DNA from: Cyclobacteriaceae bacterium
GTDB lineage: Bacteria > Bacteroidota > Bacteroidia > Cytophagales > Cyclobacteriaceae
Assembly (NCBI GenBank): GCA_016787665.1
Contig: JAEUUC010000012.1
Span: forward strand, 1 to 40,217
Length of the DNA stretch: 40,217 bases
Direction of reading: 5' to 3'
Shown piece after piece: positions 25,301-33,632 of the stretch (the first letter of the stretch is position 1; every line of letters starts with the position of its first letter). Under the pieces are notes generated by a model. The model worked only from the letters and a program-made list of their open reading frames with translations. It was not told the DNA's origin and ran no database searches. Made by a program: the position numbers and the translations under genes.

Positions 25301-27328
25301 ATACCGGCCGACATTATTGTAGCCTAACACCGGGTCAGACACAAACCCGATATCAATATCAATCGTGCCAGGCGATGAATGGCCAAAAAAAGTAATCAGG
25401 TTAACGCCTTCATTGACTTTGTCAGAAATGTTGATCACCTCCACGGGTGACGGATCGCGCTTGGCAATGGTGGTTACGCGTCCGCCCAGCCATAACCCTT
25501 CGGCCGTCTGTTTGAAGCCATCGAGGAACTGGCGGAATGCCACGATTTCATTGGGTTGAATGCCCCCGCTCAGGTGCAACAGTTCTTTACGCCAGGGTTC
25601 GGTCACCGGCTGGCTTTCAATTTCCTTCACCTTATTGAGGTAAGCCGAAACATCAGCGGGTGTCGAGGCCGTGATGCGGCCGGTAGCTATGGCCGGTTCA
25701 AAAGGACCAGCACTTCCAAGTCCAGCGGTAAACGCCCCATCCGAACCGGGAATCCCCGCAGAGGGCACAAGGTCACTATACGTGGTGACTCGTCCGCGAT
25801 GAAATCCGGTTGATACGTCCAAACCTTTGCCGATGAGGAAGAGATATTTTGGGTTTCCCTGCTGCACCATGAACTTCATGAACTCGTAAATCGCAACTGA
25901 GCTGGTCTCTCCGTAATTAAACTGATCGTACAATACTGGAGTCGTGACCACCAGCGTGTCGTAATCGCCACCGGCAGGCGAAGCCCGATACGCAGCAAAC
26001 GCGCGAACCGGGTCAGCATAACTGCCCCCGGGCTTCATCAGCGAAGGATGGGAGATAATTAAATAATTGTGAGCCGCGGCCGTAATGGGCCGAAAACGAA
26101 CGGCACGCACGCGTGGCGTGGCAAACGAGTTGGTCACCAGAATTTTTCTTGATGAGCTGGTATTCGGCACTACCGCAGTCAGCAGCCCACCGCCCGATTG
26201 GGTGCCCACACGCACAACATCACTCGGGTCCGTGATGTCGAACAGCCGCGAGCCCGGCAATGCGTTTTGCAACTCAACATAGGCCTTGCCCACCGCACGC
26301 ACCGCCAATTGAAGCAGCCGGTTATTTTGATTTTGAAGATTAAAATTTTGCGGATGTTGGACCTGCACGTAGGAGACACTTAATCGATCGCGCGGAGTAT
26401 TGATGGCTCGCACGCGCACTGTCAGCCGGCCATCGGCACCAATGTCGGTCCACGCCAAAGGCGCCTGGACCAGTGCCGTTTGAAAATTGAAAAAGCTCTG
26501 CGTAGTCAACAACCGCAACGCCCCGGAGTTGGGTCCAACCCAGATTTCGGCCTGATGCGGAATGGCATCGCGGCCAACCACCATCAGCGACAACTGCGGC
26601 AATCCCGCGGGCACAACACCTTGGGTGAGGTTTTCCAGAACGTAGTCCAACTGGCCGGTACATCCGGCATTGCCGGAACAAATGGTTTGGCCCGTCCACC
26701 CTTCACCTTGATCGAAATGGGTGTATTGCAAATACAGACTAACCGTGTTGCCCGTAGAATACTCGTTGGCGTTAACCAACCGCACCTCGTTTGTATGCGA
26801 TGTCTCCAACGGCAGACCAACGTTGACTTCAGAAAAAGTGGATATGCGCTTGCCCAGTGTGGCCAGTTTCCAGGTAAGGAAATAGGCAGACGAATCGGAA
26901 TACAGATTTTGGTAAGGATGGGGCTGCAGCGCAGAGGGCTTATACAGTGCTGCATCGCGTGTGCCGTCATTTCGCCTGCCGAAAAATTCAATAAAATCAC
27001 CCGGATTAAACTGCGCATCATCCTGGCCCTGAACGGTAATGGCTTGTTCAACCCCGCGATGAAAGAGTTGAAGGGTTCGCGGATCAACGGTGCTGACCGG
27101 AAATCCTGCCGCTTGCAGGTCGGTATACGTTAAACGATACAGACCATCCTGGGCGAGCGTCACTTTATAATAGCTCTGCGAAAAGTCGATCCACGCCTGG
27201 GGTGACTGGGCGCGGGCGCCTGCCGCCATCGCGAAGGCAAAAAGGGAAATAATCAGGGGGCGGACCCACCGGTTGATTCGGCTCACAATTCGTTCTATGC
27301 TCAATTTCCCAACCCGGTAAGTGGCCAT
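22361..27328 (-). CDS. Giant gingipain-like C25 peptidase with T9SS type A domain (PorU2-like)
   Basis: From the ATG at 27328 the product has 1655 residues. It has a signal peptide ending AGARAQ and a long N-terminal beta region typical of PorU-type proteins (YYKVTLAQDGLYRLTY, DFIEFFGRRNDG). The C25 caspase-like peptidase domain spans about 420-770, with catalytic His650 in FFGHSSPG and Cys684 in LVNGCNAGAFF. CARDB- and Ig-like modules follow. The type A sorting domain starts SVSPNPSATDVVFEFLL and ends in FRVAGNPTVTTGRVVKL. PorU is the T9SS sortase that removes the C-terminal signal of cargo; PorU2-type proteins are longer relatives. Carrying its own C-terminal domain suggests it is a T9SS substrate. 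Upstream starts at 27412 and 27394 are open but lack a signal-like N-terminus. Confidence 0.85.
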   Translation of the reverse strand: MATYRVGKLSIERIVSRINRWVRPLIISLFAFAMAAGARAQSPQAWIDFSQSYYKVTLAQDGLYRLTYTDLQAAGFPVSTVDPRTLQLFHRGVEQAITVQGQDDAQFNPGDFIEFFGRRNDGTRDAALYKPSALQPHPYQNLYSDSSAYFLTWKLATLGKRISTFSEVNVGLPLETSHTNEVRLVNANEYSTGNTVSLYLQYTHFDQGEGWTGQTICSGNAGCTGQLDYVLENLTQGVVPAGLPQLSLMVVGRDAIPHQAEIWVGPNSGALRLLTTQSFFNFQTALVQAPLAWTDIGADGRLTVRVRAINTPRDRLSVSYVQVQHPQNFNLQNQNNRLLQLAVRAVGKAYVELQNALPGSRLFDITDPSDVVRVGTQSGGGLLTAVVPNTSSSRKILVTNSFATPRVRAVRFRPITAAAHNYLIISHPSLMKPGGSYADPVRAFAAYRASPAGGDYDTLVVTTPVLYDQFNYGETSSVAIYEFMKFMVQQGNPKYLFLIGKGLDVSTGFHRGRVTTYSDLVPSAGIPGSDGAFTAGLGSAGPFEPAIATGRITASTPADVSAYLNKVKEIESQPVTEPWRKELLHLSGGIQPNEIVAFRQFLDGFKQTAEGLWLGGRVTTIAKRDPSPVEVINISDKVNEGVNLITFFGHSSPGTIDIDIGFVSDPVLGYNNVGRYPAFLVNGCNAGAFFSDSEAFGEDWILTANKGARAFIAHSAYGYVAALQQYSNFFYNIGFADQNFLTRGIGDVQREVSRQFLTQSSQDIQAVTQVQQMVLLGDPALRLFGTALPDYEVSNTGVGLESLDGNPVTALSNTFGVRFIVRNRGAAIGGTLPVRLTRQLPNDLVLTYDSLFAGVSFRDTLVFILPREALGFGNNRFTILLDPDQQLAELEENNNTAVFEALIPLSSTRNLLPAPYGIANQPLVEFVFQNANTAAEPRAYRWEMDTVATFDSPYKKQLIIQGSPLVTHTFGVQSTDSVVYYWRTRFDQPLPTESADWAVSSFTFISNGAPGWAQLEFDQLKENATVGLVQDPAIEGLRFEESTASVFVRTFGSGFPSPPTDVSFKVNGSEYNLSTQGQPCRNNTINLVAFNKSALVPYAPVPLNFQDPRTCGREPQVINSFLSTERETGVDDLFQAITNTAFSDSVILFSIGDAAYSTWTTALKFKLQEIGVAAGQLSSLVDGEPVVILGRKGAPAGTARLFRAAAPATAGEVLVSEELTGRVTTGAMTSVLVGPAAAWQEFIPFVEDREAFDQVDFSISVVSLAGNEFPLLNGVTSRRDLSFLQAADYPYVRVTYQATDEINLTPAQVRWMVTYTPVPEGVLLPGRNSATSPQGVAEGQTVAFDYRFVNVSTYAFPDSLTVNAGLRNSAAGANPGKTFKIKPPAPRDTSSFSVSWSTIGQAGENDVWAWVNNRALPELAYDNNMVDRQRFLIVERDGLPPVLDVTFDGRYLRNGDLVSASPTVLMTLIDENPFLLKQDTTGFQMWLSSPCATGVCVRQIYFSQPGVSWQAATASSPFRVSLKPVLMPGTYTLRVVARDASGNASGTEPYEITFWVEEGSAFELKSVSPNPSATDVVFEFLLKGQDVPDEFSLEIFAPDGRKVHNFGDGDVADFFIGTNRLVWQTGGLAAGVYLFRMSFRVAGNPTVTTGRVVKL

Positions 27329-27396
27329 TTTTGACAAATTTAGGGGTATTTGAAAGATTTCTTTAAAATTTTCATCCAGTACTTGGCCATGCATAG

Positions 27397-27404
27397 TACT
27401 TTTG
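27397..27404 (+). promoter_or_regulatory. Bacteroidota -7 element for the padR-pspC unit
   Basis: TACTTTTG matches TAnnTTTG exactly and ends 28 bases before the padR ATG. The region between this gene and the divergent peptidase gene is about 100 bases. Confidence 0.5.
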
Positions 27405-27432
27405 CCGTTCATATACGCAGATCGACATCGAT

Positions 27433-27774
27433 ATGAATCTGGAAAACGCTCAAATACAAATGCGAAAAGGGATACTGGAGTACTGTGTGTTGCGCATCAT
27501 TTCGCGGGGCGAGGTATACGCGTCTGATTTGCTGGACGAACTGACGGCCGCCCGGCTGATTGTGGTTGAAGGTACCCTTTACCCGCTGCTCACCCGCCTG
27601 AAGAATGCTGGGCTGCTCGAGTACAAATGGGTAGAATCGAAATCGGGGCCACCCCGGAAATACTACAAACTGACGGAAACGGGTGATGCCTTCCTGCGAG
27701 GCCTCTCCGAAACGTGGGACGACCTCGTGCGCTCCACCGAAATGATCAACTCGAAAACCACTACTCAAGCCTAA
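27433..27774 (+). CDS. PadR-family transcriptional regulator
   Basis: This 113-residue regulator has the PadR winged-helix layout: MRKGILEYCVLRIISRGEVYASDLLDEL, then VEGTLYPLLTRLKNAGLLEYKWVES with the recognition helix and wing (GPPRKYYKLTETG), and a short C-terminal dimerisation helix. PadR proteins usually repress neighbouring transport, stress or efflux genes on binding a small ligand or phenolic. The PspC-domain gene follows after about 100 bases; this padR-pspC arrangement is common in Bacteroidota, and the regulator probably controls that gene. Confidence 0.92.
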   Translation: MNLENAQIQMRKGILEYCVLRIISRGEVYASDLLDELTAARLIVVEGTLYPLLTRLKNAGLLEYKWVESKSGPPRKYYKLTETGDAFLRGLSETWDDLVRSTEMINSKTTTQA

Positions 27775-27876
27775 TCTGACTTTTTTCGCGTTATGAAATG
27801 GCCCGTAGCACCCTTTAAACCTACCAAACATGATCGGTGGCCATTCCATGTGGCCTTGATCTAAAATTATAAGCAC

Positions 27877-30237
27877 ATGAAAAAGAATATCTCCATCAAC
27901 ATCAGCGGCATCATCTTTCACATTGAGGAGGACGGATACGAAACACTCCGGCAGTACCTCGACTCGGTGAACCGGTATTTCGCCTCCTTCGAAGACAGCA
28001 GCGAAATCCTGGCCGACATTGAAAGCCGAATCGCAGAACTCTTTCTGGCCAAGTTGAATGAAGGCAAGCAGGTGATCACGGCCGAAGATGTGCAGGCCCT
28101 GATGGCGACCATGGGTAATGTAAGCGACTTCAAAGCGGCCGAAGAGCAGGAATCGGCCGAGCCTTCACCCGCTGCGGCCCCCTCTTCATCCGGGCGTTCC
28201 TCTTCGGGGGGCCAGTCATCATCCCGTTTCGAGCGCGATATCAAACGCAAAGTACTGGGTGGTGTGTGTGCCGGTATCGGTCACTATTTTAACATCGACC
28301 CGGTATGGCCTCGTTTGTTCTTTGCGTTGCTGGTGTTAGGCAGCTATGGCGGACTCGTGCTCCTTTATATCATCCTGTGGATTGTACTGCCGGGCAACGA
28401 CAAACTGGATGAGCAGCCCAGTGTGAAAAAAATGTACCGCGACCCTGAACAGCGGGTAATTGGTGGTGTGGCAGCCGGTATTGCGGCCTTCTTTGGCATG
28501 GACCTCGCCATTGTCAGAATCCTCTTTGTTGTGTTCGGCATTTTTGGAGTAGGTATTATCACCTACATCATTCTGTGGATTGTGCTGCCTGAAGCACGAT
28601 CCATTACCGAACGTATGCAAATGCAAGGTGAACCGGTCACGCTTTCGAACATCGAGTCCACCGTAAAAAAAAATTTAAATGAGAAGGAGGAGGAAGAAAG
28701 CACGTTCACGCGCATTATTCTCTTCCCTTTCCGCCTGCTGGCCACGATTCTGAGCGGGCTCGGTCGCATTATCGGGCCAATTTTCAACGTGGCGCTGGAG
28801 GCTGCCCGGATTTTCATCGGGCTGGTGCTCGTCATGCTGGGTCTCGGCCTTACCCTCTCCGTTTTGTTCGGCTTTGCCATCATGCTTGGATTCATCTCAG
28901 CCTCCGCGTTTCCCTCCTTCTGGGGACTTGAGCCTTACACCAGCCTGCCGATCGAATCCATTCGCGAGGCTTTCTCCGGCTGGCTGCTGCTCTTCGGATT
29001 TCTGGCGGCTATCATCCCCACTGCATTTCTGTTGATTCTGGGCATCTCGGTTATCGTGCGAAAACTGATCATCAATTCGGTGGTCGGGTGGACGATGTTT
29101 GTGTTGTTCTTCGTCAGCGTGGCCGTGCTCAGTGCCATGGTGCCGGCTCTCATCCTCAACTACAAAGAGCAAGGTGAAGTGCGCGAGGAAAAAACATTTG
29201 CCATCGCGGGCACTCCCGTGTTGCGGCTCAACGAAGTGGGTATGAACGACTACCGGGTGACCGATCTGGATCTTCGCGGCTATGACGGCAATGATCTGAA
29301 ACTGGTGCTGCGTTTCGAAGCACAGGGGAATGACATCAAAAAAGCGCAGGAAAATGCCAAGCTGGTCGACTACACGGTGCAACAGCAAGACAGTATCCTG
29401 GTCTTCGACTCGAACATTCACTTTCGCCCGGACACCCGGTTCAGCTTTCAGCGCCTTGACATTGATCTGTTTGTGCCCTACAACCGACCCTTTGCCATTG
29501 AGCCAGAAGTGTGGCGTCTCATCCGCAACTACTATGACGTAGATGACATGACGCAAACGTTCATCATTGACAAGAACGAGGGGCTTCAATGCATCAGTTG
29601 CCCGAATAGCTCGCCCGACCGGGTGAGCGCACCACCGGACCAGTTTGGTTTGCGCGACTTCAATGAGATCCGAGCCACCGCCTACGCTGATCTGAATCTG
29701 GTTCAGGGCAATGAGTTTGCCATCCGCCTGGAAGGAAACGAACGCGAAAAGAAACGGTACTCGCTTTCTGTAGTGGGCACGACCCTGCACATCGATTACG
29801 CCAACCGAAAAAACAGATTTTGGGAGGGCGCTTTGCTGGACGATAACAAAATGAAAATCACGGTGACCTTGCCTAGTATTGAAAAAGTGCGCTTCACGGG
29901 TGCCGGTGAGGTGAACCTCCGCGGCTTTCGTGAAGATCGGCTCGAATTGGATTTGCTGGGGGCCCTCGCGTGCGATGCCCGCGTGGATGTAACCAACCTG
30001 TACGTTACCGCCCGTGGGCCCATTTCAGTTGAACTGGATGGCGAAGGCGATTACCTCGAAGCCAGTTTCGAAAAACTGAGCAACCTGAAAGCCAATGGGT
30101 ATGAAGTGAACCGCGCACTGGTGGAGGTGAAGGAAGGCGCAAGTGCGCGCGTTAACGTGCGGCAAAGCCTGGAAATCGACAAGGACTTGATCAGCAACGT
30201 GAAGTACTCCGGTAATCCCAGTATTGTAAACAAATAG
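27877..30237 (+). CDS. Double PspC-domain membrane protein with DUF2807 tail
   Basis: The 786-residue protein begins with a small cytoplasmic domain (about 1-90; SINISGIIFHIEEDGYETLRQYLDSVNRYF). A Ser/Pro-rich linker and two PspC domains follow (about 120-173 and 186-240), each with KVLGGVCAGIGHYF-like and LLYIILWIVLPG motifs. Several more membrane helices come next (about 285-420). A C-terminal DUF2807-type beta-helical region (roughly 610-765; RFTGAGEVNLRGF) probably faces the periplasm. PspC domains sense or protect membrane integrity, so this protein may be an envelope stress sensor or stabiliser. It follows padR and precedes the next gene by seven bases, so all three are probably one operon. 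Confidence 0.9.
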   Translation: MKKNISINISGIIFHIEEDGYETLRQYLDSVNRYFASFEDSSEILADIESRIAELFLAKLNEGKQVITAEDVQALMATMGNVSDFKAAEEQESAEPSPAAAPSSSGRSSSGGQSSSRFERDIKRKVLGGVCAGIGHYFNIDPVWPRLFFALLVLGSYGGLVLLYIILWIVLPGNDKLDEQPSVKKMYRDPEQRVIGGVAAGIAAFFGMDLAIVRILFVVFGIFGVGIITYIILWIVLPEARSITERMQMQGEPVTLSNIESTVKKNLNEKEEEESTFTRIILFPFRLLATILSGLGRIIGPIFNVALEAARIFIGLVLVMLGLGLTLSVLFGFAIMLGFISASAFPSFWGLEPYTSLPIESIREAFSGWLLLFGFLAAIIPTAFLLILGISVIVRKLIINSVVGWTMFVLFFVSVAVLSAMVPALILNYKEQGEVREEKTFAIAGTPVLRLNEVGMNDYRVTDLDLRGYDGNDLKLVLRFEAQGNDIKKAQENAKLVDYTVQQQDSILVFDSNIHFRPDTRFSFQRLDIDLFVPYNRPFAIEPEVWRLIRNYYDVDDMTQTFIIDKNEGLQCISCPNSSPDRVSAPPDQFGLRDFNEIRATAYADLNLVQGNEFAIRLEGNEREKKRYSLSVVGTTLHIDYANRKNRFWEGALLDDNKMKITVTLPSIEKVRFTGAGEVNLRGFREDRLELDLLGALACDARVDVTNLYVTARGPISVELDGEGDYLEASFEKLSNLKANGYEVNRALVEVKEGASARVNVRQSLEIDKDLISNVKYSGNPSIVNK

Positions 30238-30244
30238 TCGTCTT

Positions 30245-31081
30245 ATGCCGTACGCCTTGTTTTTTCTTATCGCGATAGCCGTACTCGATGCCAGCGCTCA
30301 GGTAGTAACGGGCAGCATTCAGGATAAAGTCACCCGGGAAGAGCTTCCTTATGCCACCATCGGAATCAAAGGAAAAGCAATCGGGGGCATTGCCAACCGC
30401 ACGGGCGAGTTTACACTCGACTTATCGAAGGCATCTCAACGCGATTCACTGATCGCACGTTACCTCGGGTACAAGCCCTTCGCCATCTGTGTGGCCGACC
30501 TGGCGGCAGCCCAACCGTTAACAATTCAACTGGTGCCGGAAACCCGGATGCTTCAGGAAGTTTTGGTTTACGACAAAAGGGCTCTCACTACGTTGGGCAA
30601 CAATCGCAAGAGCTTTTACCACACGGGCTGGGGTGACAATGAATCCGAACGCGGACGAACCCGTGGACTGGTAATTGAAAAACCGGAATTCCCGATGTTG
30701 CTGGTGTCCTTCCACATGCACATCCATGAAAACACGTTCGATAGCGTTCGCTTTCGGCTACAGATACTGGGCGCAGCCGAACCATTCCGCCCGCTGTTGA
30801 CCGAAAACATATTCGTCACCACGGCTAAGAAAAAAGGCTGGATCGAATTTGACCTGAAGCCCTACCAGATAAAAGCAACCGAACGCTTCGTGTTGGCCGT
30901 AGAGTGGGTAGATGCGTGGGGTAAACCCAAAGGACCTGATGAGTTCAGCCACATCCTCACCATATCGGAATCCAGGCCCGGTGGAAAAATCTACCATCGG
31001 GAGAAGCCGGAAGAAATCATACGCTTACAGGATCACACGTTACTGCCCTCCTTCTATGTAAAAGGCATCGGTGTGAAATAA
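30245..31081 (+). CDS. CarboxypepD_reg-like domain secreted protein
   Basis: This 278-residue protein has a signal peptide (about residues 1-19, ending DASAQ). A CarboxypepD_reg-like domain (about 20-100) follows, with VVTGSIQDKVTREELPYATIGIKG, GGIANRTGEFTLDL and LIARYLGYKPF. This is the plug-like beta-sandwich seen at the start of many Bacteroidota outer-membrane receptors. The rest (about 110-278) is a second beta-rich domain with no match known to me. No TonB-dependent receptor barrel follows. The gene starts seven bases after the PspC gene and belongs to the same unit. Function is unknown; a surface or periplasmic binding role is possible. Confidence 0.8.
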   Translation: MPYALFFLIAIAVLDASAQVVTGSIQDKVTREELPYATIGIKGKAIGGIANRTGEFTLDLSKASQRDSLIARYLGYKPFAICVADLAAAQPLTIQLVPETRMLQEVLVYDKRALTTLGNNRKSFYHTGWGDNESERGRTRGLVIEKPEFPMLLVSFHMHIHENTFDSVRFRLQILGAAEPFRPLLTENIFVTTAKKKGWIEFDLKPYQIKATERFVLAVEWVDAWGKPKGPDEFSHILTISESRPGGKIYHREKPEEIIRLQDHTLLPSFYVKGIGVK

Positions 31082-31124
31082 CTGCTCATTGACCACTTCG
31101 TAGTCGATTTACTACCTTGAGCAG
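31082..31124 (+). other. Nested hairpin before the beta-CASP gene
   Basis: CTGCTCA (31082-31088) pairs with TGAGCAG (31118-31124), and inside it GTAGT (31100-31104) pairs with ACTAC (31111-31115). There is no T run, so a terminator is unlikely. It could shape the leader of the nuclease message that starts at 31140. Confidence 0.4.
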
Positions 31125-31139
31125 ACTTATCCCCTGCTC

Positions 31140-32543
31140 ATGGATGTATCTCTGAAGTTTCTCGGAGCGGCCAAAAGTGTTACCGGCTCCAAATATTTAT
31201 TAACCGTTGATGGCGCCAACATCCTGGTGGATGGTGGCCTTTTCCAGGGCCTGAAAGAACTGCGCGAACGCAACTGGCATCCGCTGCCGGTTGATGTGCA
31301 GCAGATTGATATGATCGTGGTCACCCACGCCCACATCGACCACATCGGCTACCTGCCGCGACTGGTGCGCGATGGTTTTGCCGGCACCATCCTGTGCACG
31401 CATGCCACGGCCGACCTGATGACCATTATGCTCAAAGATGCTGCGAAACTACAGGAGGAAGAAGCCCTGTTTGCATTCAAACGCGGCTACAGCAAGCACG
31501 CCAAACCCGAGCCCCTGTTCAACGAAGCAGACGCCCTGAACGTACTCAGCATGGTACGCAGCTACCCCATGGACAAGTCGATTGAATTGCTCGAGCATGT
31601 GAGTGTGATGTTTCGCAACACTGGCCATCTGTTGGGCTCTGCCTTTGTTACGTTTAGTCTGGAAGGCGACTCGCAAACCAAGACGATCGTCTTCTCCGGT
31701 GACGTGGGCCGGTATGACGACCCGATCATGCGCCAACCCGATGCCCTCACAACTGCGGATGTACTGATAGTGGAGTCCACCTATGGTGACCGCACCAATC
31801 CGATGGGTGACGTAAAAAGCCGGCTAGCCGAAGTGGTGAACGAAGCGGTGGAACACTCGGGGTGTATCGTTATTCCGGCTTTTGCCGTGGGGCGAACGCA
31901 AACGCTGATGTATTACCTGCATCACCTGATGGCCGAACGCAGAATACCGACTTTGCCCATTTTCATCGATAGTCCGATGGCGATCAACGCCACCGACCTG
32001 TACGAGCGGCATGCCAGCAACCATAAAATTGATGTACGCAAAGAGCGGGGCGAACTGATTAGCTTATTTGATTCACCCAACATCCACTTCTGCAACACGC
32101 GCGACCAGAGCAAGGCGTTGAACGAGCGAAAGTCGCCCGCCATCATCATCTCGGCCAGTGGTATGTGCACCGGAGGTCGCATCTTGCACCATCTCCACCA
32201 CCGGTTGCCACGCGAGAGCGACACCATTCTATTTGTCGGCTATCAGGGCGAAGGCACACGGGGTCGCGACATGCTGGAGGGTGCCCCCACCATCCGCGTC
32301 TTTGGCGATGATGTGCCGGTGAAATGCCGCATTCGCGAGGTGCATGGCCTCTCGGCCCATGCCGACCAACCTGAACTATTGCGATGGCTCAGTTCCCTAA
32401 CCCACTCTCCCAAGGTTACGTTTATTACCCACGGTGAAGAAAAAGCTGCCCGTGCGCTCGGCCGCACCATTACCGAAAAATTCGGATGGAATACCGTTGT
32501 GCCGGAATATTTGGAAACGGTTAACCTCTTTACCGGAATTTGA
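31140..32543 (+). CDS. Metallo-beta-lactamase-fold RNA nuclease (beta-CASP family)
   Basis: This 467-residue cytoplasmic enzyme has the MBL zinc signature THAHIDHIG (H63, H65, D67, H68), a downstream GHLLGSAF site and SGDVGRYDDPIM. The beta-CASP insert carries GRTQTLMYYLHHL and SASGMCTGGRILHHL. The C-terminal RMMBL region has VHGLSAHADQPELLRWL and FITHGEEKAARAL, so the complete set of metal ligands is present. The architecture resembles the CPSF-73/RNase J-like family named RNA-specificity MBL hydrolases, which cut or trim RNA. Bacterial substrates of this subfamily are not well established. It runs in the same direction as the genes on both sides. Confidence 0.92.
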   Translation: MDVSLKFLGAAKSVTGSKYLLTVDGANILVDGGLFQGLKELRERNWHPLPVDVQQIDMIVVTHAHIDHIGYLPRLVRDGFAGTILCTHATADLMTIMLKDAAKLQEEEALFAFKRGYSKHAKPEPLFNEADALNVLSMVRSYPMDKSIELLEHVSVMFRNTGHLLGSAFVTFSLEGDSQTKTIVFSGDVGRYDDPIMRQPDALTTADVLIVESTYGDRTNPMGDVKSRLAEVVNEAVEHSGCIVIPAFAVGRTQTLMYYLHHLMAERRIPTLPIFIDSPMAINATDLYERHASNHKIDVRKERGELISLFDSPNIHFCNTRDQSKALNERKSPAIIISASGMCTGGRILHHLHHRLPRESDTILFVGYQGEGTRGRDMLEGAPTIRVFGDDVPVKCRIREVHGLSAHADQPELLRWLSSLTHSPKVTFITHGEEKAARALGRTITEKFGWNTVVPEYLETVNLFTGI

Positions 32544-32549
32544 GGACAC

Positions 32550-32978
32550 ATGATGGCGCGTATTTTTTTACTTCTGCTGGCAGCCCTGCCTCTGCTAACG
32601 TATGGCCAGGGGCAAGGCGTTAAAGGTCAGCTTTACTGGGTTACCGGCAACCAGATGCCGGGACCGGAACGAGAACAGATACCGCGGCAGGGTATTGCCC
32701 GTGAGATTTATGTTTTTGAACTGACCAACCGAAGCGATGTGGAAGAAGAGGACGGCTTTTATAAGGTACACACACGGCTGGTCAAGCGGGTATTCTCCAA
32801 ACCGAATGGCACATTTACCATCCGGCTTGAACCCGGCCGATATTCCGTATTTGTGAAGGAAAACAAAGGGCTTTGGGCCAATCTGCTGGATTCGGAAAAC
32901 AACATCAGCCCGGTTACGGTAACCCGCGGCAAGTACGTATGGATTACCATTTCCATCGATTACTCCGCAGCCTATTGA
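32550..32978 (+). CDS. Secreted small beta-domain protein (carboxypeptidase regulatory-like)
   Basis: The 142-residue protein has a signal peptide (about residues 1-20, ending LLTYGQ). The mature part has the CarboxypepD_reg-like order: a short opening strand (GVKGQLYWVTGNQ), a central region (AREIYVFELTNRSDV, RLVKRVFSKPNGTFTIRLEPGRYSVFV) and an end strand (RGKYVWITISIDY). The PNGTFTIRLEPGRYSVF segment is the typical part of this fold. The two ATGs at the start leave an uncertainty of one codon. It follows the beta-CASP gene by six bases and may be co-transcribed. Function is unknown. Confidence 0.75.
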   Translation: MMARIFLLLLAALPLLTYGQGQGVKGQLYWVTGNQMPGPEREQIPRQGIAREIYVFELTNRSDVEEEDGFYKVHTRLVKRVFSKPNGTFTIRLEPGRYSVFVKENKGLWANLLDSENNISPVTVTRGKYVWITISIDYSAAY

Positions 32979-33002
32979 AAATATTCTAAAACCACATGCA
33001 AC

Positions 33003-33036
33003 CCCGGCCGGGCGTTCGGCATCTTCGATACGAACG
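33003..33036 (+). other. Palindromic sequences upstream of the ECF sigma gene
   Basis: CCCGGCCGGG (33003-33012) is a perfect 10-base palindrome. CGTTCG (33013-33018) and CGAACG (33031-33036) form an adjacent 6-bp stem. They lie 8-42 bases before the sigma factor ATG, where they could be an operator or a translation-controlling hairpin. Confidence 0.35.
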
Positions 33037-33044
33037 GCTTTTGA

Positions 33045-33632
33045 ATGAGCTTGACTATTTACCGGGCAACAGACACAGAATGGGTAGAACGTTGCAGGCG
33101 CCACGACCGCCAGGCGCAGCGGCATGTCTATGAGTTTTTTGCCTCGCGCATGTATGCGCTGTGTTGCCGGTACATTGCCAGCCGCATGGAAGCCGAAGAT
33201 GTGATGGTGACGGCTTTTACCAAAGTGTTTGAGCGCATCGATCAGTTTAAAGGTGAGGGAAGCTTTGAAGGGTGGATCCGCAGGATTATGGTGAACGAAT
33301 GCCTCACCTACCTGCGCAGAAACAAATCGTTGTACCTGGATGTGGACGTGGAAAAGGCGGAACGCGAACCCGACTACCAGGCACTCGAAAGCCACCTGCA
33401 AGCCGAAGACCTGATGAACCTGATTGCCGCGTTGCCCACTGGCTACCGAATGGTGTTCAACCTCTACGCCATAGAGGGGTATTCGCACCAGGAGATTGCT
33501 GCGCAATTGGGCATCACCGAAAACACATCGAAATCGCAGTTGAGCAGAGCCCGGGCTTTGCTGCAAAAGCGATTGACTGAACTGGACGTAGAAACAAAAA
33601 AATCACAGCACCATGGACCACAACACGGATAA
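33045..33632 (+). CDS. ECF RNA polymerase sigma factor
   Basis: This 195-residue sigma-70 family factor has region 2 (about residues 25-95): YEFFASRMYALCCRYIASRMEAEDVMVTAFTKVFERIDQF, then SFEGWIRRIMVNECLTYLRR. Region 4 (about 125-180) reads LIAALPTGYRMVFNLYAIEGYSHQEIAAQLGITENTSKSQLSRA. It should direct RNA polymerase to a small regulon, probably including its own operon. A short tail (KKSQHHGPQHG) overlaps the next gene by 20 bases, in another frame, so the anti-sigma-like protein is co-translated. Confidence 0.93.
   Translation: MSLTIYRATDTEWVERCRRHDRQAQRHVYEFFASRMYALCCRYIASRMEAEDVMVTAFTKVFERIDQFKGEGSFEGWIRRIMVNECLTYLRRNKSLYLDVDVEKAEREPDYQALESHLQAEDLMNLIAALPTGYRMVFNLYAIEGYSHQEIAAQLGITENTSKSQLSRARALLQKRLTELDVETKKSQHHGPQHG

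Noticed and set aside
28897..29790. 297-codon minus-strand frame opposite the PspC gene
   Set aside because: It lies wholly inside the PspC gene, which has clear domains; the frame has no signal of its own.
32595..33566. 323-codon minus-strand frame across two forward genes
   Set aside because: It spans the intergenic region and the ECF sigma gene in antisense and has no recognisable domain.
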